Shown: piece after piece, positions 44,250 to 53,110 of the stretch
Layout: each line of letters starts with the position of its first letter
Position numbering within the stretch: the stretch's first letter is position 1
NCBI GenBank assembly: GCA_016935955.1
Contig: JAFGPY010000290.1
Coordinates: 17,759-81,758, forward strand
DNA length: 64,000 bases
Source of the DNA: Planctomycetota bacterium
GTDB lineage: Bacteria > Planctomycetota > Phycisphaerae > FEN-1346 > JAACEH01
Direction: 5' to 3'
Position numbers and translations under genes: made by a program
The notes under the pieces: model-generated
The model's database searches: none
Told to the model about the DNA's origin: nothing
The model's input: only the letters and a program-made list of their open reading frames with translations

Positions 44250-44468
44250 CCCTTGAACCGCACATGGGACCATGTTTGTCGCTTGCAGCCGCGGCCGCAA
44301 GTCGGTAGAACGATTATTCTCGTGGAAACTTGGAAGGCGCCGCCGATTTCTGGCGTCTCCATGGTGATTCGCATATCTGCGGCGGTTCGACGGGACCGTG
44401 CGCTGCGGAAATCGTGCGATGTCGAAGATGGGCCGGAAGCCCTATGAACCCACTCACGGAGCCACTCC

Positions 44469-45488
44469 ATGACCACGCGATGCCTCGCAATGACGCTTGT
44501 CCTGCAGTTCCTCGTGCCTGCAGCAACTCGGGCTGAGGGCGAATCGCCCCAGCAACCCGCACCATCGGCCGCACCCGCTGCCGCAACGACAACCGACCAA
44601 CCGGCACAACCTGCCGCCGAAGCTGCCCCGGCAGGAGCCGCGTCCCCTGCCGCCAAGCCGGCCCGCCGCACGCTCTTCGCCGCTACGCTCGAGAACGAGA
44701 CCGGACAGGAACAGTACAAGCCCGTGGCGGCGGGGATCGGAGACCTGGTCTGCGTTTTTCTGTCGCGACAGGAGTGCTTGACCATCGTCGAACGTTACAA
44801 ACTCGACGCCCTGACTCGCGAGCAGGCCATGACCCTCAAGGGTCTCACCGGACAGGAGCACGCCGTGGCGGCCGGAAAGCTGCTGGAGGCCGACACGGTG
44901 CTGGTCGGACGCCTGTTCCTCCAGGACCGCAAACTGACCGTCAGCGTCAAGGCCCTGGAGATTGCCACGGCCCGGGTGGTTGCCGCCGATCAGGTCACCT
45001 GCCGGCCCGAGGACATGATGGAGGCCGCACTGCAACTGGCCCGCAACCTGGCCAAGCAGATGGCCGTGCCGTTGCCCGAGATCGATCCCGAAGCGGTGGA
45101 CAAGTCGCCGATCGCCGGGCTGCATTTCGCCCAGGCCCTGAGCCACTACTACGCTGGCGACATGGACGCCGCGATCATGCAACTGATGCGGACGATCGAC
45201 CTGGACCCGGACTACGTCGAGGTCCACTACTGGACGGGCATGTGCCACTGGCGACTCGAGGAATGGCCGCACGCTGCGATTGAGTGGGAAAAATACCTGA
45301 AGCGCCGCCCCTGGTCGGACCACGCCAAGGAAATCGCCCCCCTGCTGGAGCAGGCCAAGCAGCGTGAGAAGGAGTCCCCCGTCGAGAGACTGGGACCGGA
45401 GAAGGGAAACAACGAGAAGCCGGAAGGACAGGCCGCGGGCAGTGCGAAGGGGCCACAGACATGGATTCTGCAGAGCGTCACCTGCTGA
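44469..45488 (+). CDS. CsgG-like plus TPR secreted protein
   Basis: This 339-aa product has a signal peptide (CLAMTLVLQFLVPAATRA), then a long Ala/Pro-rich linker (residues about 25-65). The CsgG/FlgO-like domain follows at about 68-200 (TLFAATLENETGQEQYK, LVCVFLSRQECLTIVERYKL, LLEADTVLVGRLFLQDRKLT). TPRs lie at about 215-275 (LHFAQALSHYYAGDMDAAI, VHYWTGMCHWRLEEWPHAAI). The same core is repeated in the next two genes. CsgG-like domains occur in periplasmic assembly proteins; that role is inference here. ATG 44469 has GGAG seven nt upstream. The end overlaps the next gene by 28 nt. Confidence 0.82.
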   Translation: MTTRCLAMTLVLQFLVPAATRAEGESPQQPAPSAAPAAATTTDQPAQPAAEAAPAGAASPAAKPARRTLFAATLENETGQEQYKPVAAGIGDLVCVFLSRQECLTIVERYKLDALTREQAMTLKGLTGQEHAVAAGKLLEADTVLVGRLFLQDRKLTVSVKALEIATARVVAADQVTCRPEDMMEAALQLARNLAKQMAVPLPEIDPEAVDKSPIAGLHFAQALSHYYAGDMDAAIMQLMRTIDLDPDYVEVHYWTGMCHWRLEEWPHAAIEWEKYLKRRPWSDHAKEIAPLLEQAKQREKESPVERLGPEKGNNEKPEGQAAGSAKGPQTWILQSVTC

Positions 45489-48400
45489 CGATCCGGGTTG
45501 CGGCCCTGGCAACGGGAATCGTCGTGTCCCTGGCGACCGGGGCATTTGCCCATGCCTCGCCGTCAGGCTCATACCACGAAGACAATGGCAAGGATTATTC
45601 TCTGCGAACGAACGTCTATCGACAAGACGGACAGATTGTGCGGATGATCTTCCAACGCACGACCCTCGTGGAGGGGGTACGCCGCCGAGAGCGGCGCACC
45701 GACGTCTTTGTTGATGCGAACGGCAACAAACGCTACGAGACGAAGATCTGGTGCTATCACGAGAACCCTGCCTTCAGAGGGCAGTACAAGTTCGGTTTAG
45801 GCCTTGACGAAATGGCCCTCTGGTGGCGTGAGCAGGCGGACAAGTACGGGGTAAAACCTGAGGTGGACGGCGAAGCCTGCGATCTTGACGATGCCAGCAA
45901 GGTTCCCGACAAATCGTTCGAGGGGTACGCCACGATTCACCAGAGGGAGTATGTGCTGCCGAGCAAGCAGCGCAGTAATCGGGAACTATGTACCTGGTTT
46001 TCGTCCAAGGAGCCGATCGAATGGAATGGTCTGACACTGAAGGCGGCGCGCTGTGCCTACTGGGAGAATCCACAGCCCCCTCCTCATCCGTCAGGGGACT
46101 GGACATCGATATCAAATACCGTGGCTTTCCGATGCTACGTACAACCGGTTGACGATGCCGGGGCGATCCTCCCGACGTCGCGACGTTATGTCCAATTCCA
46201 GGGCGAATACAGGCATATCCTCATCCAAGTGGAACAGGAAATGGACTACACCGCGTCGCCGCGGCCTACCATCAAGAGCTACTCGATCACGCACTGCGTA
46301 CCCGTGTTCAACGTGCGTCAGACTGCTGTGCGGGGCCCTGATGAATGCCGGAACTACAAGGTGGAGATTGAGGACGTGGTTGAGGGCGAACCGGCCTTGC
46401 AAGGACAGTGGATTCGCCTGGTGACGTTTCCGGACGGCATTGTCCCCAAGGCCGCAGTGGCAGGTCAGGCCCCAACCTCACCGGCAGCGTCTGTGGGTAC
46501 GCCGAGACCACCCGAGCCGCAGCCCCAGGCAGTGGTGACGGAACATGGCTCGACACCCAAGCCCGCAACAGCCAAGGGGAACCTGTCCCGTCCAAGAACA
46601 AAGGACACTGTTGTGGCGGCGTTCAACTTCCAGATGAAGAACGGTACGCCGGCCTTCCTCTGGATCGAGAAGGCCCTGGCCGACCGCATGATCACCGATA
46701 TCTTTCGCAGCCAACGGGTGCAGGTTGTTCAGCGTGACACGATGCAGCGTGTGGCTGAGACCATGAAGTGGACGCCGGAACTGATGGAGTCGGCGGAGAG
46801 CCTGGACGCGGTCCGCCAGCATGTACGCCCGGAGTATCTGATCAGCGGCACGTACGACGTGGTCAATAACGCCCTGTCAATGACCGCAGTCATCATAGAC
46901 ATGCAGAGCCACCAGGAGGTCGCACGGCGATCCGTTGCCGGGTCCGTCAACCAGGTGCTCGACCTGATCAGAGAACTCAGTGCGGAAGTGCTGGCGTGGC
47001 TGGTTGAGGGGAAGCCGGATCAGCTTCTGACCACCCTGCCCGCCTGGACGCGCAGCATTCCGGCGACCCGCGCACTGTATGAAGGAGTGGACCTCTACGA
47101 TCACGGGCGTTACGCGGAGGCGTGGCGCCTCTTTCGGCAGGCGTCCCGGGAGGATGCTGGATACGTCGAAGCCCGATACTGGGTTGCCAAGATGTACTAC
47201 TTCATGAACCGCTTCGACCATGCACGGCGAGGCTTCGAGGAATTCCTCTATCACTCCCCCGACCACCCGCGCGTCGGTGACGCACTGAGAGAAGGCGTGC
47301 ACTCCTTCGAGAGTTCCGGCGCCAATGCGGAACTGCTGCTGCAACTCTACGAGAAACTGGAGAACACACATGGCAACGCAAAGGTAATGACCAGCTCGGA
47401 GCAGAGCGCTCGCAACTGGCTGCGGTCAAAGAGAGAGAACCTCCTGAAACACCTGGACCCTTGTGGCGAGTCAGCGGCACTCGACCACGGGCTGTACGGT
47501 CAAGCCATGCGCGGCGCCGATATCGCCGCCCTTAAGACACGGCACCTCCTTGTCACCGGCGAACCGCTCGACACGCTCGAGAACCTGCGGTACAAGTTCG
47601 ACGAGACACCACGTTCCTACCTGTGCGGCGCGGGAGCCAGCTACAGAGAGAAGGCGGACAAGTACCTGGCCAGTTACCCAGTCTGGTACACGCTTGTGGC
47701 AGCCAAGCGAATGGTCCTGGACTCCGTCACCGTCTTCGCCAAGACAAAACCTCATGCCGAAGGCGACGTCACCGTGGCTATCGGCCACGTTCTGTACGGA
47801 GGGGTTTTCGCGAAGAAGACCGAATCCATGAAGGTGGCCCGCGAGAAGGGAGTGACTCTGACCGGCTTTCTCCCCAGCCAGTGGCTGCAAGTAAAGGTCT
47901 CGCACAGATCCACGGTCCTTGTTGAGGAACTCGAGCTCTCGGCCCGAGCCAGGAAGCCGGAGACCGCCGTGGGAGCAATCCGCACCGCCTGCCTCTCGCC
48001 GACAGATTACGTGGTTCGCATTGACGACCAGGTGGCCGCATCCGGCAACGAAATCGTAGGCTTCGTCCCAGTCGGAAGACACACTGTCACACTGATGCCT
48101 TCCGACGATGAGCGAGCGTCTCTGTACGAACCGTGGCAGACCACGGTGGAAGTGCTCGAAGGAAAGGCAACTGAAGTGGTCGGTTGCCTCCCGTGGAAGA
48201 AGGACATCCCTTTTGCATCCTGGCGGAATGTTCGACTCCTCGCACGGGACTATGCCTTGCCGTCGAATCCGGGAGACGACGTGCTTCCGGAGCCCCCCGC
48301 CGTCTACCTGGACAACGACTGCATACGAATCGTCTGGTCCCATGGCGACGATCTCTGGATTTCACAGAGCAGTGACGGGGACACGTTCAGCGCGCCGCGA

Positions 48401-49420
48401 CGAATCGATACGCCCGTCTCTTCCGCGTGGCGGGAATCCAATCCCCGCATGCTGCGTGATGAGACGGGAAGGTCCTTTCTCATCTTCGAGAGCAACCGGG
48501 ATATTCTCCATCAGAAACGCAGTTATGTCTCGTGGTCGAGAGACTCGGCGCATTGGTCGAATCCCGCAATGGCCGACCCGCGTCTCTTTCCGATCGCCGT
48601 GAACCGGGACGGCTCCGACCAGTTTTTGACACTGGACCGGAGTTTTCAGGTTACATACGTCTCGTATCATGTCTTGGGCAGCAACGACCTGTTCACGTGG
48701 CGGGAACTGGGAGAGCCGATGCGTCTGGCAGGCTCCGAAGGGCTTCTGGAGCGGGCGGTCGCAATAGGACACCAGAACGGGTGCATTGAGATAGCGGGGC
48801 TGCTCATGTTTGGGAACCCTGTCCGAAATTACTGGCTGGTGAGTGTTCTGAGCAAGGGTGGGGCCGCCTGGACCAAACCCAGACTCATCTCGCGAATACC
48901 TTTTGCCCCCAGTCGCGAGTACACGTTTTCGGCTTTCTGTGACGGCACCGGACGAACGACCGTGGCGATTTTTGGCATGCATCCTGACTGCATCCGGATC
49001 AGCCGTGAGAAAGCCGACGGCACTTGGGAAGTCTCACCGTGGTTTGACGGGATAGCGGGGATTATGTCAGACATGGCGTGGCACCCCCGATGGGGCTACG
49101 TCCTCGCCTGGAACAAGGACAGACTCAAATCTCCGAGAACAGGCCCGTATGTTACGCGGTGCAAGAATATCGACGATCTGTTCCAGGCCAAGCCGCACCC
49201 GACCACCCAGGAACGCGTTGCCGAGGAGTTCTTTCAGTTGGGCCGGGCATACGAATTGGACAGACCCACCAAGGACGATGCCGTGCTGTTCTACACCAAG
49301 GTCAAAGAGGAGTTTCCCAAGACCCAGGCTGCGGCTAAGGATCGAGAACGCCTTATCGATCTCCAGCAGCAGCCGTCATCGCGTGACAACACCAGCGATA
49401 CACACGGCGGGAAGGACTAG
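45461..49420 (+). CDS. Giant secreted CsgG-like / TPR / Asp-box propeller protein
   Basis: This 1319-aa product has a signal peptide up to about residue 31 (VVSLATGAFA), then an unassigned N-terminal domain to about 330 and a Pro-rich linker. Then come a CsgG-like domain (about 385-520: VVAAFNFQMKNGTPAFLWIE), TPRs (about 535-620: DLYDHGRYAEAWRLFRQA), and a PEGA-like strand unit (about 843-915). A beta-propeller with sialidase-type Asp-boxes follows (about 920-1240: SSDGDTF, SRDSAHW), ending with a TPR-like helix pair. No sialidase catalytic residues were identified, so carbohydrate cleavage should not be assumed. The ATG overlaps the upstream gene, with GAAGGGG eight nt before. It shares the core of the next gene. 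Confidence 0.82.
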   Translation: MDSAERHLLTIRVAALATGIVVSLATGAFAHASPSGSYHEDNGKDYSLRTNVYRQDGQIVRMIFQRTTLVEGVRRRERRTDVFVDANGNKRYETKIWCYHENPAFRGQYKFGLGLDEMALWWREQADKYGVKPEVDGEACDLDDASKVPDKSFEGYATIHQREYVLPSKQRSNRELCTWFSSKEPIEWNGLTLKAARCAYWENPQPPPHPSGDWTSISNTVAFRCYVQPVDDAGAILPTSRRYVQFQGEYRHILIQVEQEMDYTASPRPTIKSYSITHCVPVFNVRQTAVRGPDECRNYKVEIEDVVEGEPALQGQWIRLVTFPDGIVPKAAVAGQAPTSPAASVGTPRPPEPQPQAVVTEHGSTPKPATAKGNLSRPRTKDTVVAAFNFQMKNGTPAFLWIEKALADRMITDIFRSQRVQVVQRDTMQRVAETMKWTPELMESAESLDAVRQHVRPEYLISGTYDVVNNALSMTAVIIDMQSHQEVARRSVAGSVNQVLDLIRELSAEVLAWLVEGKPDQLLTTLPAWTRSIPATRALYEGVDLYDHGRYAEAWRLFRQASREDAGYVEARYWVAKMYYFMNRFDHARRGFEEFLYHSPDHPRVGDALREGVHSFESSGANAELLLQLYEKLENTHGNAKVMTSSEQSARNWLRSKRENLLKHLDPCGESAALDHGLYGQAMRGADIAALKTRHLLVTGEPLDTLENLRYKFDETPRSYLCGAGASYREKADKYLASYPVWYTLVAAKRMVLDSVTVFAKTKPHAEGDVTVAIGHVLYGGVFAKKTESMKVAREKGVTLTGFLPSQWLQVKVSHRSTVLVEELELSARARKPETAVGAIRTACLSPTDYVVRIDDQVAASGNEIVGFVPVGRHTVTLMPSDDERASLYEPWQTTVEVLEGKATEVVGCLPWKKDIPFASWRNVRLLARDYALPSNPGDDVLPEPPAVYLDNDCIRIVWSHGDDLWISQSSDGDTFSAPRRIDTPVSSAWRESNPRMLRDETGRSFLIFESNRDILHQKRSYVSWSRDSAHWSNPAMADPRLFPIAVNRDGSDQFLTLDRSFQVTYVSYHVLGSNDLFTWRELGEPMRLAGSEGLLERAVAIGHQNGCIEIAGLLMFGNPVRNYWLVSVLSKGGAAWTKPRLISRIPFAPSREYTFSAFCDGTGRTTVAIFGMHPDCIRISREKADGTWEVSPWFDGIAGIMSDMAWHPRWGYVLAWNKDRLKSPRTGPYVTRCKNIDDLFQAKPHPTTQERVAEEFFQLGRAYELDRPTKDDAVLFYTKVKEEFPKTQAAAKDRERLIDLQQQPSSRDNTSDTHGGKD

Positions 49421-49475
49421 TCGTGAGTGCTTTGCATGGGGACTCCCGTGACTTCAGGTGACGCCGAGAAGAACA

Positions 49476-49505
49476 GGCCGCAACCTCGTGAGAGAGACTG
49501 CGGCC
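49476..49505 (+). terminator. Hairpin after the 1319-aa gene
   Basis: GGCCGCA (49476-49482) and TGCGGCC (49499-49505) pair around a 16-nt loop, about 55 nt past the stop. The flanking sequence resembles the hairpin at 53041 that follows the sister gene. No U tract is visible, so activity is uncertain. Confidence 0.4.
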
Positions 49506-49606
49506 GTGCTGGAGCGAGTGAGGCAATTGGAGAGAGAATCCTCCGTCGAGTGGCTGGAACACAAGGATCGAACGTGAGGACAATGAGGCGGTGGAGACCT
49601 GTTGAC

Positions 49607-52600
49607 ATGCGACTGCCCTCCCCCAGATTCATCACCCGTGCCACTATCGCGATGCCAATCGCAGTCGTCCTGCTGGTCGCACTTCCCTGTGCCGCTGAAA
49701 CAACAGCCGTGGCCGTGTTCAACTTCCACATGACGTCCGACACGCCGGAATGGGTGTGGCTGGAGAAGGGGCTGGCCGATCGCGTAACGACCGACCTGTT
49801 CCAGAGTCGCGTGGTGGACCTCATGGCCCGCGACCGGATGCAGGAACTGGCCGAGAAGATGACGTGGGTCCCGGAAATGATGGAGGACCCCAAACAACTC
49901 AAGAGGATCGGCTACAAGACAGGCTATGTCATCTCGGGCGCCTATACGGTGCAGGACGACAAGCTGACGATCACGGCCCAAGTGGTGAACTTCGAGACGA
50001 CCAAGGAGGTGTTCCGGCGGCAGGTCTCGGGGCCGGCCGCCGAGGCTCTGGACCTGGTGCGGCAACTGAGCGCGGAGCTGCTGGCCTGGCTAACGCACAA
50101 GACGCCGGAGGAGGTTAAGGGCGACCTTCCGGCCTGGACGCGGAGCATTCCTGCGGCCAAGGCCCTCTACGAGGGCGTGGACCTCTACGACCAGGGCCGC
50201 TACGCGGAAGGCTGGCTGAGCTTCCGCCGCGCGGCCAAGGAGGACCCCGGCTACACCGAGGCCCAGTACTGGGTCGGCAAGATGTATTACTTCATGAACC
50301 GCTACGACCACGCCCGCCGGGAGTTCGAGGCGTTTGTGTACCGCGACCAGACCCACCCGCGCATTGGGGATGCCATCAAGGAATATGCCGACACGTACGA
50401 GAAGACGGACACGCCGCCCGAAGTCCTGCTTAGCCTGTACGGCAAATTGACGGAGAAATACGGAGGCATCACTGAGACGGACGAGATCCGGATAGGGGGC
50501 TACTACTATGGCGACGGCGGACCGCCCGCCGCATGGCTGACAATGCGCCGCGCACTGCTCTTCGAGCACATCGAGCGTTACAAGGAATCCGTCGAGACTC
50601 TCACTCGTTATGCAAACACCGAGAAAGGGCGTTCGGCAGACTGGAATCTGGCTGAGAACACTTTGCGGCGGATCATGAGGGAACACCACGCCTGGACCGG
50701 AGACACCTTCAGCCGCAATGAGTTGGGAATGTTCTACTTCACAAGCTGGGAGAAGGTGGCCCTATTCAGGGAAGGCAGTTGCGAAGCGTTTCCAGAGCGC
50801 CTTTCCAGGCGAGCGGTGGTGCTCGGGAGCCCGACCCGGGGCGAATACTTCCGAGCATCGGACAGTTTCGTGGTTGCCGCCCCAGCCGGGCTCGTCTTTA
50901 CCAAACTGACGTTCTATCCCCAAACCAAGGCAAGTTCCGGCACGTTTGGGGTCACTCTTACAAAGGATATTCATGATGATGTCGGAGAAAGCGAGGCCGA
51001 TCTCACCGACGCCACACAACACGGCATCACGTTCGACAACCTGCCACTATGCGGTATTCTCAGGGCCCGGTGCCAGGCCAGGACCGATGCCCCTGCCGAG
51101 TACAAGTCGCATCTCCTTCGGAACGTGAGAATCACAGCCGAGTTTGCAGGAGTCGAAGAACACGGAGTCATTGAGATTCTCGGTACCAATGCGGCCTCAA
51201 TTCGGACGGACGTTGACGGGCATTTCGCCAGGATGGGGCCGGGCCTGATCGGCTTGGTGCCACCGGGTGAGCATGTGCTCAGGTTCTACACCCAAGACAC
51301 GGTCCAGCCGCTTTCCGAGGTACAGACAACGGTCACCGTTGAGGTGGGCAAGAAGGTGAAGGTCAACGCCTCAATGCCCTGGAAGAAGGAAAGTTCATGG
51401 GCTTCCTTCAGCTGCCCGCTTGCAGTGGGCGGCGACTACGAGAACTACTTCAGAACCTACAATGCAAGGTTCGCCCAGGAGACGGCACACGCCGTCCACG
51501 CTGACAGCGATGGAATATGGGTGGTCTGGCCCTACGGCTATGACCTCTGGAGTTCATGGAGCAAGGACGGCGTCGCCTTCTCCCCGGCACGGAGACTTGA
51601 ACTGCCGGTCTCATCGGCCTGGGTAGAGATGAAGCCGCAGTTGTTTCGCGACGAGACCGGCCGCTTCATTCTGGCTTTCTGCTCGACGCGCGGTATGCGG
51701 CACGGCGAGGATGGCTACATATGCTGGTCTCGCGACTTCGAACACTGGAGCGCGCCATGTCGGATGCCGGCCTACGGTCCCATGACCTTGGATGATGGCG
51801 GACAGTTGGTGATGCTGAGCGGTTGGGCGACAACAACGGTCTGGACAAGCCGCGACGGCCTGCAGTGGAAGAGAACTGCCGGCCCGCAGAATCCCGAGCG
51901 GAGGATGGAGCCATACCGTGTGTTTCAGAACAAGAGCGGAACGTACGACCTCTTCCTGATAGAGTCTCAGCGAAGCGGCTTTCTGCGGCCGGATTCGCCG
52001 CCGCACAGGCTCTTGCTCTACAACAGCAGCGACTGCGTTACATGGTCTGAGCCCGTAGAGGCTGCGGCCTACCGCCAGCGGGATGATTGGTTCATTTGCA
52101 ATGTCGTGCCATACAAAGACTCGTACGTGGCGGTGCTGGGGGCGAAGGACGCCAAAAAGGACTATCCCTACCTCCAGCCGATCTACAGAAAAGACGACGG
52201 CGCGTGGCATCGCCTTCCGAAGGTGCCGGACGTTGTCAACGGCCTGCGGACTGTCGCGTACGACGACCACTGGGGTTATGTGATAACGTGGAAGGTGGCA
52301 CAGGGATACGAGTGGTGTCCTCATCCCGAAGCAGGGCCGTTTGTAACCCGGGGCCCCGACATGAAGTTCCTCTTCTCGGGAGACCCCGACGACCCCGAAA
52401 TCGCTGTGGAGTTCGAGACCCCTGAGCAATTTCTCGCCAATTGGAGGGAATCAGACTACAACCACATGCCGGCCTTGCAATACGCCGCTTTCAGGAATCG
52501 CAAAGACGTTGCCCAGATTCTTCTGGATCGCGGAACTGATGTCAACTGCCGCAACTCTTGGGGGAAAACGGCCCTTCATGAAGCCGTGGGCAATACGATC

Positions 52601-52978
52601 GAATACACCGGCGTCGTAGAACTACTTATTCAGCGAGGCGCCGACATTGACGCGCAAGATGATGAGGGTGAGACGCCACTCCATGTCGCCGCCCGTCAGG
52701 GTACACTCATCATGTGCAAGCTGCTCATCGGCAACAAAGCCAATGTTATGGCCACTGACAATCTAGGACGGACTCCTTTGCATAAAGCAGCAAGTGAGGG
52801 CAATGCCGACGTTGTGGAGTATTTGTTGGCGAATGGCGCTCAGGTCAATGCGAAGGACCGCGAGGGCATAACACCTCTGAAACGAGCGCTGATCGAAAAA
52901 ACGCGGCCCATCATGGCGGATTCGCAGCCAATGAAGAGGGCCATCGAGTTGCTGAAAGAACACGGCGGGCACGAATAG
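49607..52978 (+). CDS. Giant secreted CsgG-like / TPR / Asp-box propeller / ankyrin protein
   Basis: This 1123-aa product has a signal peptide, FITRATIAMPIAVVLLVALP, ending near CAA. A CsgG-like domain lies at about 30-165 (AVAVFNFHMTSDTPEWVWLE), TPRs at about 175-260 (DLYDQGRYAEGWLSFRRA), and a PEGA-like unit near 540-590. The propeller with Asp-boxes spans about 600-950 (SKDGVAF, SRDFEHW, SRDGLQW). At least four ankyrin repeats complete it (ALQYAAFRNRKDVAQILLDR; GKTALHEAV; GETPLHVAARQG; GRTPLHKAASEG). I chose ATG 49607; an in-frame ATG at 49583 and a GTG at 49427 also exist, but only the later starts fit a signal peptide and lie after the hairpin. The ankyrin part looks lower in GC. Confidence 0.82.
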   Translation: MRLPSPRFITRATIAMPIAVVLLVALPCAAETTAVAVFNFHMTSDTPEWVWLEKGLADRVTTDLFQSRVVDLMARDRMQELAEKMTWVPEMMEDPKQLKRIGYKTGYVISGAYTVQDDKLTITAQVVNFETTKEVFRRQVSGPAAEALDLVRQLSAELLAWLTHKTPEEVKGDLPAWTRSIPAAKALYEGVDLYDQGRYAEGWLSFRRAAKEDPGYTEAQYWVGKMYYFMNRYDHARREFEAFVYRDQTHPRIGDAIKEYADTYEKTDTPPEVLLSLYGKLTEKYGGITETDEIRIGGYYYGDGGPPAAWLTMRRALLFEHIERYKESVETLTRYANTEKGRSADWNLAENTLRRIMREHHAWTGDTFSRNELGMFYFTSWEKVALFREGSCEAFPERLSRRAVVLGSPTRGEYFRASDSFVVAAPAGLVFTKLTFYPQTKASSGTFGVTLTKDIHDDVGESEADLTDATQHGITFDNLPLCGILRARCQARTDAPAEYKSHLLRNVRITAEFAGVEEHGVIEILGTNAASIRTDVDGHFARMGPGLIGLVPPGEHVLRFYTQDTVQPLSEVQTTVTVEVGKKVKVNASMPWKKESSWASFSCPLAVGGDYENYFRTYNARFAQETAHAVHADSDGIWVVWPYGYDLWSSWSKDGVAFSPARRLELPVSSAWVEMKPQLFRDETGRFILAFCSTRGMRHGEDGYICWSRDFEHWSAPCRMPAYGPMTLDDGGQLVMLSGWATTTVWTSRDGLQWKRTAGPQNPERRMEPYRVFQNKSGTYDLFLIESQRSGFLRPDSPPHRLLLYNSSDCVTWSEPVEAAAYRQRDDWFICNVVPYKDSYVAVLGAKDAKKDYPYLQPIYRKDDGAWHRLPKVPDVVNGLRTVAYDDHWGYVITWKVAQGYEWCPHPEAGPFVTRGPDMKFLFSGDPDDPEIAVEFETPEQFLANWRESDYNHMPALQYAAFRNRKDVAQILLDRGTDVNCRNSWGKTALHEAVGNTIEYTGVVELLIQRGADIDAQDDEGETPLHVAARQGTLIMCKLLIGNKANVMATDNLGRTPLHKAASEGNADVVEYLLANGAQVNAKDREGITPLKRALIEKTRPIMADSQPMKRAIELLKEHGGHE

Positions 52979-53040
52979 TCGACGGAGTCCCGGAAGAACG
53001 CCTTGGCAGGTAAATGTCATCCCAGCGACGACATAGAGAA

Positions 53041-53078
53041 AACGGGCCGCAAGCTCACGCTGGAGGTCGCGGCCCGTT
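53041..53078. terminator. Bidirectional terminator between convergent genes
   Basis: AACGGGCCGC (53041-53050) and GCGGCCCGTT (53069-53078) form a perfect 10-bp stem. On the minus strand it is followed by TTTTCTC, a fair U tract, so it should stop transcription from the DUF4838 operon and may also serve the ankyrin gene. Confidence 0.7.
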
Positions 53079-53110
53079 CCATATGTGTCACACTGCAGCC
53101 AAGCGAAATG

